In this document: one piece after another, positions 54,124 to 64,000 of the stretch | How the letters are laid out: each line of letters opens with the position of its first letter | How positions within the stretch are numbered: position 1 is the stretch's first letter | Made by a program: the position numbers and the translations under genes | Assembly (NCBI GenBank): GCA_047967505.1 | Contig: CM106540.1 | DNA from: Dipteris shenzhenensis | Taxonomy: Eukaryota; Polypodiophyta; Polypodiopsida; Gleicheniales | DNA: 64,000 nucleotides | Strand: one strand, 5' to 3' | Notes under the pieces: generated by a model | The model's database searches: none | Told to the model about the DNA's origin: nothing | Seen by the model: only the letters and a program-made list of their open reading frames with translations

Positions 54124-54477
54124 TGTGAAGATAGTGGGAGAGAAGGAAGGAGTCTCACTTGCGGCTTTCTCACATACACAATGGGGGAATACACACACAA
54201 AGGTGGAGGCTGAAAACAGTTTTCCTCTTCTTAATTGTGAAAGCCAAAAGAACTCTAGTACAAAGAAATAGGAGAACCCTATATGTGGGTCTCAAACCAA
54301 ACTCAGCTAACTAAGGTGGCATACTAACTGAGCCACGAACTAGAGTACATAAGGATAGCTGTCATCCAACTATTATTCGTGGGCGGTGTACCAACCGCAT
54401 CTGCAGCTAACAAGTTGGTGACATAAATGCACAACGGTCACCCTGGCATATCACGAGTGGAGCTCGATATCTCAACA
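54124..54477 (-). repeat. 3' LTR of copia family A copy 2
   Basis: On the minus strand it starts TGTTGAGATATCGAGC right after AAGGGGGAG and ends ATCTTCACA; about 354 bp. It aligns with 1307-1659 throughout. The pol stop codon lies at 54438-54440, about 40 bases inside the LTR. Confidence 0.92.
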
Positions 54478-56405
54478 CTCCCCCTTGAGCTCAATCCCAA
54501 TTCCTGCACACCAAGCAGGTCTCTGAACTTGCGCAGCTTCTCTGTGCCCAATGCCTTCGTGAATATGTCAGCTACCTGATCCTCTGTGCTGACATAAACT
54601 AGATCAATAAGACCTAGTAAAACCTTCTCCCACACATAGTGATAATGCACCTCAATGTGCTTTGTTCTAGCATGATAGACTGGGTTATTTGCCAAGTGTA
54701 TACTGCTCATGTTGTCACAATAAATGACAACTGGCCCATCTGTAGACTGATGCATATCATAAAGTAGCTTATGCAACCAAGCTACCTCACATGCAGCCAT
54801 TGCTAAACCCCTGTACTCAGCGTCTGTGCTCAACAAGGCAAATGTAGACTGTTTCTTGCTGCTCCAAGTGACTGTAGCACTCCCAAAAGAGAACACATAT
54901 TTACTGGTAGATTGTCTATCATAAATATTACCAACCCAATCAGCATTAGTGTATCCATGTAACTGTGTCTGAACCCTAGCCTCATAAAATAGTCCATACT
55001 GCAATGTGGACTTCACATACCTACGTATGCGTCTAGCCGCATCCAAATGCGGCTTCCTGGGAGCCTGCATAAACTGACCTACCAATCCAACAGCATAGCT
55101 CAAATCTAGCCTGGTAATAGTCATATAAATCAAACTTCCTACTATGCGTCTGTACATAGTAGGGTCTTCCAGAAGCTCACCTGCATCTGTGCTCAGCTTC
55201 ACATTCTGCTCCAAAGGAACTGAAATAGGCTTACAGCCTATCATCCCATATTTGGACAACATGTCCAATCCATACTGCCTCTGCAAGAGCTATATCCCAC
55301 TTGGTGATCTAATCACCTCAATGCCCAAGAAATAACGCAGCTCTCCCAAATTCTTCATCTCAAACTTCTGCTTCAATAGCATTTTCACATGAAGGATATC
55401 TTCATCACTATCACCTGTGATGATCAAGTCATCAACATAAATGACAAGCAGCATAATACCTTTCTCTGTTTTTCTCACATAAAGTGAGAAATCTGCCTTG
55501 GAAATCTGAAAGCCAATAGTGACAAGATACTGTCCTATCTTGTCAGACCATGCTCTAGGTGCTTGCTTCAAGCCATACAAGGCTTTCTTCAACCTGCAAA
55601 CAAACTTAGGATGAACAGCATGAACATAACCTGGTGGCTGCATCATAAAGACCTCTTCTTGCAAATCACCATGCAAGAAGGCATTCTTTACATCCATCTG
55701 ATGTAAAGACCATCCCTTTGATGCAGCCATAGCAACGACTGCTCTTACGGTTGCCATCCTTGCAACCGGACTGAATGTTTCTTCATAATCAATGCCATAT
55801 GTCTGTGCATACCCCTTGACAACTAATCTTGCCTTGTATCTGTTCACAGAACCATCTGCATTGTGCTTGACCTTATAAACCCACTTACAGCCAATTGCAT
55901 TCTTGTCTTTAGGCAAAGGCACCAATTCCCATGTAGCATTTGCTTCCAAGGCATCCATTTCTTCATCCATGGCTTTCTCCCATTTTTCTTTTCCCATGGC
56001 TTGCTCAAAAGAAGTGGATTCTGGTTCCTGTATCACTTTGACCATATAGGCATAGTGAATGGCTGTAAATCCATCATATTTTAGCCTATCCATAGGGTAT
56101 CTAGCTCTGGTAGACCTGTGCAAAATAGGCTCACTTCTAGGTGCTCTCAAAACATCCCTGGTCTTCCTTACTCCAGCTGTAACAACAGAAGGAATACTCA
56201 ACTCATCATCGATGCTCTGTTCTGAGCCTCTAGATTCACCATCCACATAAAAGTGACCTGCATTCACATCAAACATGGGCTGATCTACCTTCTCTTTTCC
56301 TTTTCGTGATACCTGCATACCACTATCTGCATTGCTTTGAGGAGATTCTCCTGATCTCAATCTGCGTGTCCATGGCAAAGTATGTGAACCACTGCTAGAG
56401 GACAC
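54438..56405 (-). pseudogene. copia family A reverse transcriptase and RNase H (copy 2)
   Basis: RT motifs are [85 protein letters not shown] and LLVIYVDDLIITGDSDEDI with intact YVDD. After a stop at about 55289, RNase H continues with SYAVGLVGQFM, YTNADWVGN (Asp to Asn at the first catalytic site), LLSTDAEYRGL and IYCDNMSSIHLANNPVYH, ending VADIFTKALG. Long open frames suggest a moderately young copy. Confidence 0.9.
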
Positions 56406-56432
56406 TACAGGTCCACTAATATTTTGTGATTG

Positions 56433-57430
56433 CTACTGTGAATTTTGTGCAGCATTACCATTTTGTGCATCTACATCATCAATCACATTTACTGGTTTGT
56501 ACCAGCTGCTCATCTCATAAAAAACGACATCTTTGCTCACTGTAAACTTACGAGTAGAAGGGTTATAGCATCTATACCCTTTCTGCTGCAGAGAATAACC
56601 AATAAAGATGCACTTCTCAGCTTTTGGATCCAACTTGGACCTTAACTCATCTGGCACATGAACATAGGCAATGCAACCAAAAATTTTCAAATGCGAAATA
56701 TCTGGTTTCCTACCAGTATACATCTCCTCTGGCGTCATGTCATGTATTGCTGCAGTGGGAGTCCTGTTCATTATGTAAACTGCTGTAGCAACTGCTTCAG
56801 CCCAATAATAATCTGGTAGGTCTTTTTCATTTAGCATGGCCTAAGAAACCTCTCCAATATTCCTGTTTTTCCTTTCTGCAAGTCCATTTTGCTGTGGGAT
56901 ATGACTGCATGAATATTGCTGCTTTATGCCATGCTCCTGCAGGGACCTTGCAAACTCATTTGAGAGGTACTCTCCCCCTCCATCTGACCTTAGGCATTTT
57001 ATTTGTAGGCCTGTTTCATTTTCAACCATAGCTTTAAAAGCTTTGAAATGCCCAAATACTTCACTTTTCTTTTTCATAAAATACACCCAAACTTTTCTGC
57101 TATAGTCATCAATAAAAGTGACAAAATAATGACAGCCTCCAATAGATGCAGCTTTAGTAGTCCACACATAAGAGTGGATTAATTCCAATGGCTTCTTACT
57201 CTCTTGAACATGCCTAGGAAATGGTTTCCTTGCCTGTTTTCCAAATTGACAAGCTTCACATACCTTATGCATTTCTGCAACCTTGAATTTAGGCAATCCT
57301 GCAACAATATTTTGGGCTTGCACTGATTTAAGTCACTGTACATTAACATGATCAATGCGTTTATGCCAGATATCAATATTTACAACTACACCAATCCCAT
57401 GTGCAAACATTGCTGCACTCAATTTAGGCA
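56433..57430 (-). pseudogene. copia family A integrase (copy 2)
   Basis: The zinc-binding region has WHKRIDHVNVQ and CEACQFGKQARKPF. The catalytic core has LELIHSYVWT (the usual first Asp is Tyr), FVTFIDDYSRKVWVYF, CLRSDGGGEYLSNEF and PQQNGLAERKNR with the Glu present. After a stop near 56840 it continues DYYWAEAVATAVYIMNRTPT and FGCIAYVHVPDELRSKLDPK. The missing Asp should disable strand transfer. Confidence 0.88.
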
Positions 57431-58290
57431 ATTGTGGGTTGCTTCTTGCTAACCCATGACAACTCCAGATCCAAGTGAGAAACAGTACCGTGTCACTGAT
57501 CTCATGTTGTCCATGTCTCCTGCCCAATCCGAGGCACAGAATCCGGTCAAGATGTTGCCCTTGGTATAGGTGATGCCATAATCAAGTGTTCCTTATGTAT
57601 TTTAGCACCCACATCCCTGCCCTCCCAATGGTTCTCCCGAGGCTTATTGGAAAACCTGCTTAGTACACCAGTGGCAAAATTGATGTTCGACTGTGTGTTG
57701 CACAGGTAAATCAAGCTGCCCACAAGCCTTCTATTCTTCTCTTCATCCACCAGTGGTGATGAATCCTCATTTGAGAGCTTTGCGTCAACCTCCATAGGGG
57801 TACCAACTGTCTTGCAATCAGCCATGCCAAATGCCTTTAGTATCTCTCTAGCATACTTCAGCTGTGAAATGAAGATCTATTTCAGCTCCTACCAAACTTC
57901 AATCCCCAAACAAAAATGCATCAGTTCAAGTTCTGTCATTTCAAACTCTCTTCCTAGCAAATGCTTTGTCTGCGAGATCTTCTCTTCATGGTTCCCTATT
58001 ATGACAAGGTCGTCCATATAAAGGACCACAATCATACATCTGCATCCTTCTCTGAAGATATACAAATTTGCATCAGATGGGCGCTTCCTGAACCCGTTTT
58101 GCAGAAAGTAGGCATCAATTCACTGGTACCACGCTCGTGGGGCTTGTTTCAGCCCATAAAGTGCCTTCTTCAATTTGCATTCTTTACCTTCTGAACCGGG
58201 GATCTCAAAACCTGGTGGTTGTTCCACGTATACCTCCTCCTTGAGATCTCCATTCAGAAAGGCAGATTTCACATCTGTAGCCTAGTTGGC
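57431..58290 (-). pseudogene. copia family C-like reverse transcriptase/RNase H fragment
   Basis: On the minus strand, with breaks, it reads a [11 protein letters not shown] block, [17 protein letters not shown], then VVLYMDDLVIIGNHEEKI, MADCKTVGTPMEVDAKLSNE, RRLVGSLIYLCNTQSNINFA and LDYGITYTKGNILTGF plus DWAGDMDN. This resembles the family C pol at 29553-30795. It stops where the family A integrase starts, near 57430. YMDD is present, but stops make it inactive. Confidence 0.8.
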
Positions 58291-60039
58291 AATGTGCCAA
58301 CTCTATTTGAAGCCGTCCATCCATCAGGCCACATATGGCCCCCATCTGGTGTCCAAACCAGGACCTACCAGATAACCGAGCTACTCAAATGCCTTCTCCT
58401 CATATGGGGGCTTACAAGTAGAGATAGCTGGTTCCCGCGTAGTTACATGAAAGTGGAGCATTGATATCTAACACAATCTACCAGGTCATTAGGATTGCAG
58501 CCTTCTCTAGGTTGGCTATTAGTGCCTAGTACATCTTTTGGTTAGCAATTCTACTAGTTCTTCTTGGATAGAGTAAAAAAAATGAACCCCATCAGAGCTG
58601 TGCTACTAGAAACATTGGATGGAGTCCAGTTCACAACAACAATAAACGAGATCCAATTGAAGTGCTACTACATCAACATGCAAGCCATCCCCGACAATAA
58701 TGAAGTTTTGGGGGGCCCAAGTCTTCCATAGCTAGGACTATATTGTATCACTAGCACTCACTAGCATATGTATGACTTCGCACATATAGGCAGTTCAAAC
58801 CACTAATTTCAACCTAGGGCTTAGAGGTGATTGACTGAGTCCTAGTTGCCCTATGATTTCCTTAGAAATTAAGCATATAAGAGGAATGCTCGCCTCACTA
58901 GTCATGCATAGCGCACCCATACATTTCGAGCTGCATGAATAAATTGCATGAATAAAAGCCCCAAGGCATACTTGCTTTAATCCACACACATGGCACCCTC
59001 ATCACAAAAAGAGTAAAATGCATTAGCCCACTCACAAAAGAGACAAGCACTCTTAGCATATGGCACTATATTGACACTGTCAAAATGGGACCTAATTTAT
59101 GTGTGAAATGCTAGGGTGAAGATAGCCCAATAAGATGGGAAAAAGGCCTAGAATGCCATCAACAAAGCAACACCATGCCAAATGGCCCAAACCTCAACCT
59201 CAATAGCCATCCTCAAATCACCAACCTGAAGAAGGACAAGATTCAGAATCACCAACCCAGAGGTTAGCACCAAAACGACCACGGCTAGTGGTTTTGGACA
59301 ATCATGAGACTAATGAGCAAATAAATGCAACATGCCAAGAAGATATGCCACAAAACCCAAGGACCCTAGAGTGAGGATAAATTGAGATAGAGTGATTGAC
59401 TATGCAAGATGCAGGTGCAGAACACCTTGATGACCAAACCAACAAAGAGCTAACAACAAATGAAGCAATACAGCTTGTATGGCCATGAATCTCAAATTTC
59501 ACCATGTCACCCGATACATACAAGTTCTTTTTACAGTCAAAGGGTCTAGGATGTCTTTTTGAGAAGCTAAAATCTATGGGCAAGTGTAGCCTAAACATAT
59601 TTAAGAACTATTTACCTTAATGGGAGTTAGTTGTGCTTTCGCTGATGAGGCGTGTCTGCAAGTTAGCAAGCAACTACCATATGTAGTTAGTTAGTCGTTC
59701 GACTCATGGATCTGTCATGCAGTATTCTGAATGCGGTTATGGTTTTGTTGATCTGACTCTGTCTTGCCTAGTTCTATGCATACTTTATATGCTATTGTTA
59801 TAGAAGCATTTGCAATATAAGAAATATGTAGTTGTTCACTTCAATTGATCATCTCTATTGCACTCAATCTTGAGTTGATGTGTCCTCTTTCGGAAGCTCT
59901 AAATGCATTCATGAAGATACCATATGTTTACTAATAGGTAGATTTTAGGATCTAATCTCTACCTGTTACACCAGCGATCTTGCAAATAAATTGGGCATTT
60001 TGACCGAATGTGGCAAAGGAGTTGAAGGACAAAGTAGAT
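58291..60039. other. mostly unassigned; one gypsy integrase end fragment
   Basis: At 58575-58690 (+) a frame reads NPIRAVLLETLDGVQFTTTI then NEIQLKCYY, resembling the C-terminal tail of gypsy integrase (G-A-V-x-L-x-x-x-D-G-x-x-F-x-x-x-I-N-x-x-x-L-K-x-Y). The remainder shows no gene or strong repeat. Confidence 0.45.
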
Positions 60040-60145
60040 AGTCAACATGTCGAAGCCGCAGGTGGTCTATCCCCAAGGGGATGGACAATCAGAACAACTA
60101 AATTAAATCCTGAAACAGTTGGTGATCAAAGAGATTAAGTCAACA
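60040..60145 (+). pseudogene. gypsy integrase fragment
   Basis: The frame reads VVYPQGDGQSEQLN, then a stop, then ILKQLVIKEIKS. This is the Y-x-P-Q-x-D-G-Q-x-E-x-x-N-x-x-L catalytic Glu region of gypsy integrase. About 35 codons remain. Confidence 0.6.
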
Positions 60146-60149
60146 CAAT

Positions 60150-61875
60150 CTGCGCCTACAAGCAATTCGACACTGCCGAGCAATTAGCCATTGTTCAATT
60201 GCAAGCATGAGAAAAGAGAGCATATGGCTCCTTCGTGCAAATGCTGTGGAAGTGAAGCGCATGTGGTAGAAAAATCACATGCAAAGTCTAGTCGGTGGAA
60301 CAAGGACCTTCAGCGCTTGTAGGCAGAAATCAATATTCTCTACTATTCTCTCTAGTTGTTATTGTGAAGCACTTCAGGAGATTATCACCAATGTGCAGGA
60401 ATTCATCCATGATTTGTAGCAAAAGAGGCAAGAATTCTTAGTTGGGGAATCAGGGAGCATTGAGGCGGGCATTGATAATTTAACCTGAAGACCGAAGGGA
60501 GAAAGAATCGAGCAATCTTATAGAATGTTCATGGAGAGTGTGGGAGTGGATGTCAAATACGAAGGAAATGGAGTCATCTCCTCAGTGTATCAGTCGTCTG
60601 TACTTTACAAGGGCCCGAGCAAGGGGTCGTCTTGATGCAAATGAGGAAGGATCTAGTGAGATGGTTATAATGCAGGGAGAGGTAGGAGAACCATAGCCAA
60701 AATTGGAGGAAATGGTTCCGAGTTCGGAAGATGAAGACTTGGTTCCTGGGAAGACGATGTCTAGTGAGGATCCTTCCATGAGTTTAGAGGAAGTTCAGAA
60801 TACCAAGATGCAGTTAATGCAAAAAATCTCACATGATCTCCATCAGACACCTTCATTCAGGCAACTTTTGGATACCATGCAGCAGTTGGGTTGTTTGTAG
60901 GAGCACAAAGGCAATTGTTTGATCCACTCTCGAGCAAACCCCGACCAAGGAGAACAAAAGCAATAGTTCCAATCATTCCAGCAGTCAATATGTAGAACCC
61001 CAAAGTCCACTCTACTAAATTTAGTGGCAAGACAAAAGAAGACCCTGATAGTCACATTGGGCAATTTGAGACCTGATGGGTAGCAAGTGGTTTCTAAGGT
61101 CAGCTTGGTGATGCGGTCAAGAAGGAACAATTGGTAGCAACCTTGGTAGGCAAGGCCATGAGTTGGTTCATTCAATATGGTATGAATCACTTTTCGGACT
61201 ATGGTGCTCTAAAAAAAGCTTTTCTGTCAAGATTTTGTTAAGAGAAAACACCAGAAGCAATCCTCAAGACGCTTTGACAATTGAAACAAAAGGATCTGTT
61301 GGTAGAAGACTATGCTTAGAAGTTCTGAGATCTAAACCAAAGGCTAGCGACTGTGCACCGACTGAGGAACAATTGGGGGTTTACTTCTACAAAGGGTAAA
61401 AAAAGGAATTGAGAGTGCTGTGGCACGAAGGGACACGTTGTCAAGAGCCAACGACTTCGACAACATGGTCGCAGTGGCACATGCAGAACGGAGATTTGTA
61501 TGACCAAAAGCAAATCAAAGAAGTGGGAAAAGAAGGAGGCAGAGGATTCAAATTCGGACACAGATTCGGATGATGCAGGATCCGAGTCCAAGGAAGATGA
61601 TTCGGATGCTTCAGATGATGAAGACATGAAGTCTTAGAGAAAAAGAAAAAAGGAATCCAAGAAGGGAAAGTCCAAGGGGAGCTCCAAGCCAAAGAAAACA
61701 GCAAAAACTTCCTTAGGGGATGAAAAGCTAGAGAAAAATATAAAAAAGCATTTGAAAAGTATGGGGCTATCAGACACTGATTCATCTGAGAAAGCTCAAT
61801 GTGAGTTTTGCCTCAAATGGAATCATGACGGTGCCAATTGCTAGAAGGTGACATGTCGCAAGGACAAAATGATCC
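60150..61875 (+). pseudogene. gypsy gag, decayed
   Basis: Between 61000 and 61330 a frame reads STKFSGKTKEDPDSHIGQFE, then EQLVATLVGKAMSWFIQYG, HFSDYGALKKAFLSRFC and an E-K-T-P-E-A-I block. This is the retrotransposon gag capsid pattern. A low-complexity acidic/Ser region (61540-61640) and a CCHC knuckle CEFCLKWNHDGANC (61803-61844) follow. A second Cys-rich motif (CKCCGSEAHVVEKS) lies near 60235. Stops include TAG, TAA and TGA at places where Gln, Trp or Arg are usual. It ends where the copia A LTR begins. Confidence 0.7.
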
Positions 61876-61883
61876 GACAACAC

Positions 61884-62230
61884 TGGTTGAGAGAGGGAAG
61901 GAGTCTCACTTGTAGCTTTCTCACATACACAATGGGGGAATACACACAAAGGTGGAGGCTGAAAACAGTTTTCCTCTTCTTAGTTGTGAAAGCCAAAAAG
62001 AACTCTAGTACAAAGAAATAGAAGAACCCTATATGTGGGTCTCAAACCAAACTCAGCTAACTAAGGTGGCATACTAACTGAGCCACAAACTAGAGTACAT
62101 AAGGATAGCTGTCATACAGCTATTATTCATGGGCAGTGTGTACCAACCGCATCTACAGCCTAGCAAGTCGGTGACATAAATGCACAACGGTCACCCTGGC
62201 ATATCATGAGTGGAGCTCGATATCTCAACA
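61884..62230 (-). repeat. 3' LTR of copia family A copy 3
   Basis: On the minus strand it starts TGTTGAGATATCGAGC (62230) and ends CTCTCTCAACCA (61884). It aligns with copies 1 and 2 except for the last 10-15 bases, where they read CCACTATCTTCACA. The pol stop lies inside the LTR at 62191-62193, as in copy 2. Confidence 0.88.
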
Positions 62231-63988
62231 CTCCCCCTCGAGCTCAATCCCAATTCTTGCACACCAAGCAGGTCTCTAAACTTGCGCAGCTTCTCTGTGC
62301 CCAATGCCTTCGTGAATATGTCAGCTACCTGATCCTCTGTGTTGACATAAACTAGATCAATAAGTCCTAGTAAAACCTTCTCCCGCACATAGTGATAATG
62401 CACCTCAATGTGCTTTGTTCTAGCATGGTAGACTAGGTTATTTGCCAAGTGTATATTGCTCATGTTGTCATAATAAATGAAAACTGGCCCATCAGTAGAC
62501 TAATGCATATCATAGAGTAGCTTATGCAACCAAGCTACCTCACATGCAGCCATTGCTACACCCCTGTACTCAGCCTCTGTGCTTGACAAGGCAACTGTAG
62601 GCTATTTCTTGCTACTCCAAGTGACTGCAACACTCCCAAAAGAGAACACATATCCATTGGTTGATCGTCTATCATAAATACTACTAGCCCAATTAGCATC
62701 AGTGTATCCATGCAACTGTATCTGAACGCCAGCCTCATAAAATAGTCTATACTACAATGTGGACTTCACATACCTGAGTATGCATCTAGCCGCATCCAAA
62801 TGTGGTTTCCTTGGGGCCTGCATAAACTGACTTACCAATCCAACAGCATAGCTCAAATCTAGCCTGGTAATAGTCATATAAATCAAACTTCCTACTATGC
62901 ATCTGTACATAGTAGGTTCTTCCAGAAGCTCACCTGCATCTGCGCTCAGCTTCACATTCTGCTCTAAAGGAATTGAAATAGGTTTACAACCTGTCATCCC
63001 ATATTTAGACAGCATATCCAATCCATACTACCTCTGCAAGAGCCGTATCCCACTTGGTGATCTAATCACCTCAATGCCCAAGAAATAACACAGCTCTCCC
63101 AAATCCTTCATCTCAAACTTTTGCTTCAATAGCATTTTCACATGAAGGATATCTTCATCACTATCACCTGTGATGATCAAATCATCAACATAAATGACAA
63201 GCAGCATAATACCTTTCTCTGTTTTTCTCACATAAAGTGAGAAATCTGCCTTGGAAATTTGAAAGCCAACAATGACAAGATACTGTCCTATCTTGTCAGA
63301 CCATGCTCTAGGTGCTTGCTTCAAGCCATACAAGGCTTTCTTCAACTTGCAAACAAACTTAGGATGAATAGCATGAACATAACCTGGTGGCTGCTCCATA
63401 AAGACCTCTTCTTGCAAATCACCATGCAAGAAGGCATTCTTTACATCCATCTGATGTAAAGACCATCCCTTTGATGCAGCCATAGTGATGACTGCTCTTA
63501 CGGTTGCCATCCTTGCAACCGGACGGAATGTTTCTTCATAATCAATGCCACATACCCCTTGACAACTAATCTTGCCTTGTATCTATTCACAGAACCATCT
63601 GCATTGTGCTTCACCTTATAAACCCACTTACAGCCAATTGCATTCTTGTCTTTAGGCAAGACACCAATTCCCATGTAGCATTTGCTTCCAAGGCATCCAT
63701 TTCTTCATCCATGGCTTTCTCCCATTTTTCTTTTCCCATGGCTTGCTCAAAAGAAGTGGGTTCTGGTTCCTGTATCACTTTGACCATATAGGCATAGTGA
63801 ATGGCTGTAAATCCATCATATTTCAGCCTATCCACAGGATATCTAGCTCTGGTAGACCTGCACAAAATAGGCTCACTTCCAGGTGCTCTCAAAACATCCC
63901 TGGTCTTCCTTACTCCAGGTGTAACAACAGAAGGAATACCCAACTCATCATCAATGCTCTGTTCAGAGCCACTGGATTCACCATCCAC
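62191..63988 (-). pseudogene. copia family A reverse transcriptase and RNase H (copy 3)
   Basis: The blocks are [96 protein letters not shown] and, for RNase H, NNLVYHARTKHIEVHYHYVR and VADIFTKALG. Deletions near 63550 and 63660 (a base missing in the LPKDKNA-equivalent part) and stops near 62500 and 63030 break the frame. Confidence 0.88.
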
Positions 63989-64000
63989 ATAAGAGTGACC

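Larger units (their letters stand above)
54124..57430 (-). mobile_element. Ty1/copia family A copy 2, 5'-truncated
   Basis: Minus-strand order is integrase, reverse transcriptase, RNase H, polypurine tract and 3' LTR. Gag and protease are missing; at about 57430 the sequence changes to a different copia fragment. It is the family source for interpreting copies 1 and 3. Confidence 0.9.
61884..64000 (-). mobile_element. Ty1/copia family A copy 3, continuing beyond the window
   Basis: Minus-strand reverse transcriptase, RNase H and 3' LTR are present, nearly identical to copy 2 over the shared part. It has inserted in the gypsy gag at 60150-61875. The 5' half lies past position 64000. Confidence 0.9.

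Noticed and set aside
1-64000. CRISPR array, bacterial operons or phage genes
   Set aside because: No regularly spaced direct repeats with unique spacers and no prokaryotic gene layout; repeats are LTRs, microsatellites and minisatellites.

Overview
This window is a stretch of nuclear DNA from a land plant with a large, repeat-rich genome. It is almost entirely LTR retrotransposons (Ty1/copia and Ty3/gypsy) in every state of decay, with one convincing host gene. The plant assignment rests on the pectin methylesterase inhibitor (PMEI) type gene at 45970-46797 (-), initiator-Met-tRNA primer binding sites (TGGTATCAGAGC type) behind several LTRs, and plant-type host gene fragments carried by two retroelements. 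The species cannot be named from the sequence; a gymnosperm or fern-sized genome would fit.

Layout. 1-1306: weak LTR-like start and four tRNA-like modules. 1307-2410 (+): copia family A, 5' LTR plus start of gag. 2437-8656 (-): decayed gypsy G1 with a tandem duplication of its RNase H end, interrupted by a solo LTR of copia family C with a clean 5-bp target duplication. 8776-12180 and 27077-27481 (+): gypsy G2 (amplified integrase segment, decayed ORF after pol, 3' LTR), split by the main structure of the window. 12181-27076: a copia family B element (target duplication GCCTC) into whose pol a second copy of the same family (19053-26561, target duplication CACTT) has inserted. 27482-29325: repeat D copies. 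29330-32460: gypsy fragments interrupted by copia C (pol plus 3' LTR). 32461-38815: mostly unassigned decayed sequence with a 33-bp minisatellite and more D repeats. 38820-43203 (-): gypsy G3. 43204-47868: low-repeat island with the PMEI gene. 47869-50945 (+): 5' half of copia F. 50946-54123: decayed DNA with a gypsy protease relic. 54124-58290 (-): copia A copy 2 fused to a copia C-like fragment. 58291-61883: gypsy fragments. 61884-64000 (-): copia A copy 3, running out of the window.

The most notable observation is in the two family B elements. Each has a leader of about 2.5 kb between primer binding site and gag. Each leader carries a different antisense fragment resembling a host gene: an MDR-type (quinone oxidoreductase/alcohol dehydrogenase) N-terminus in the inner copy and an L-gulonolactone-oxidase-like piece in the outer copy. 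Both leaders also carry a CACGTCATCAG-type array, and the LTRs contain telomere-like CCCTAA units. The inner copy is nearly intact, with 253 of 257 LTR positions matching by eye, but it has a 1-nt gag frameshift and a Glu-to-Lys change at the integrase catalytic position.

All boundaries, alignments and translations were made by eye. Domain names come from recognised motifs, not from searches.
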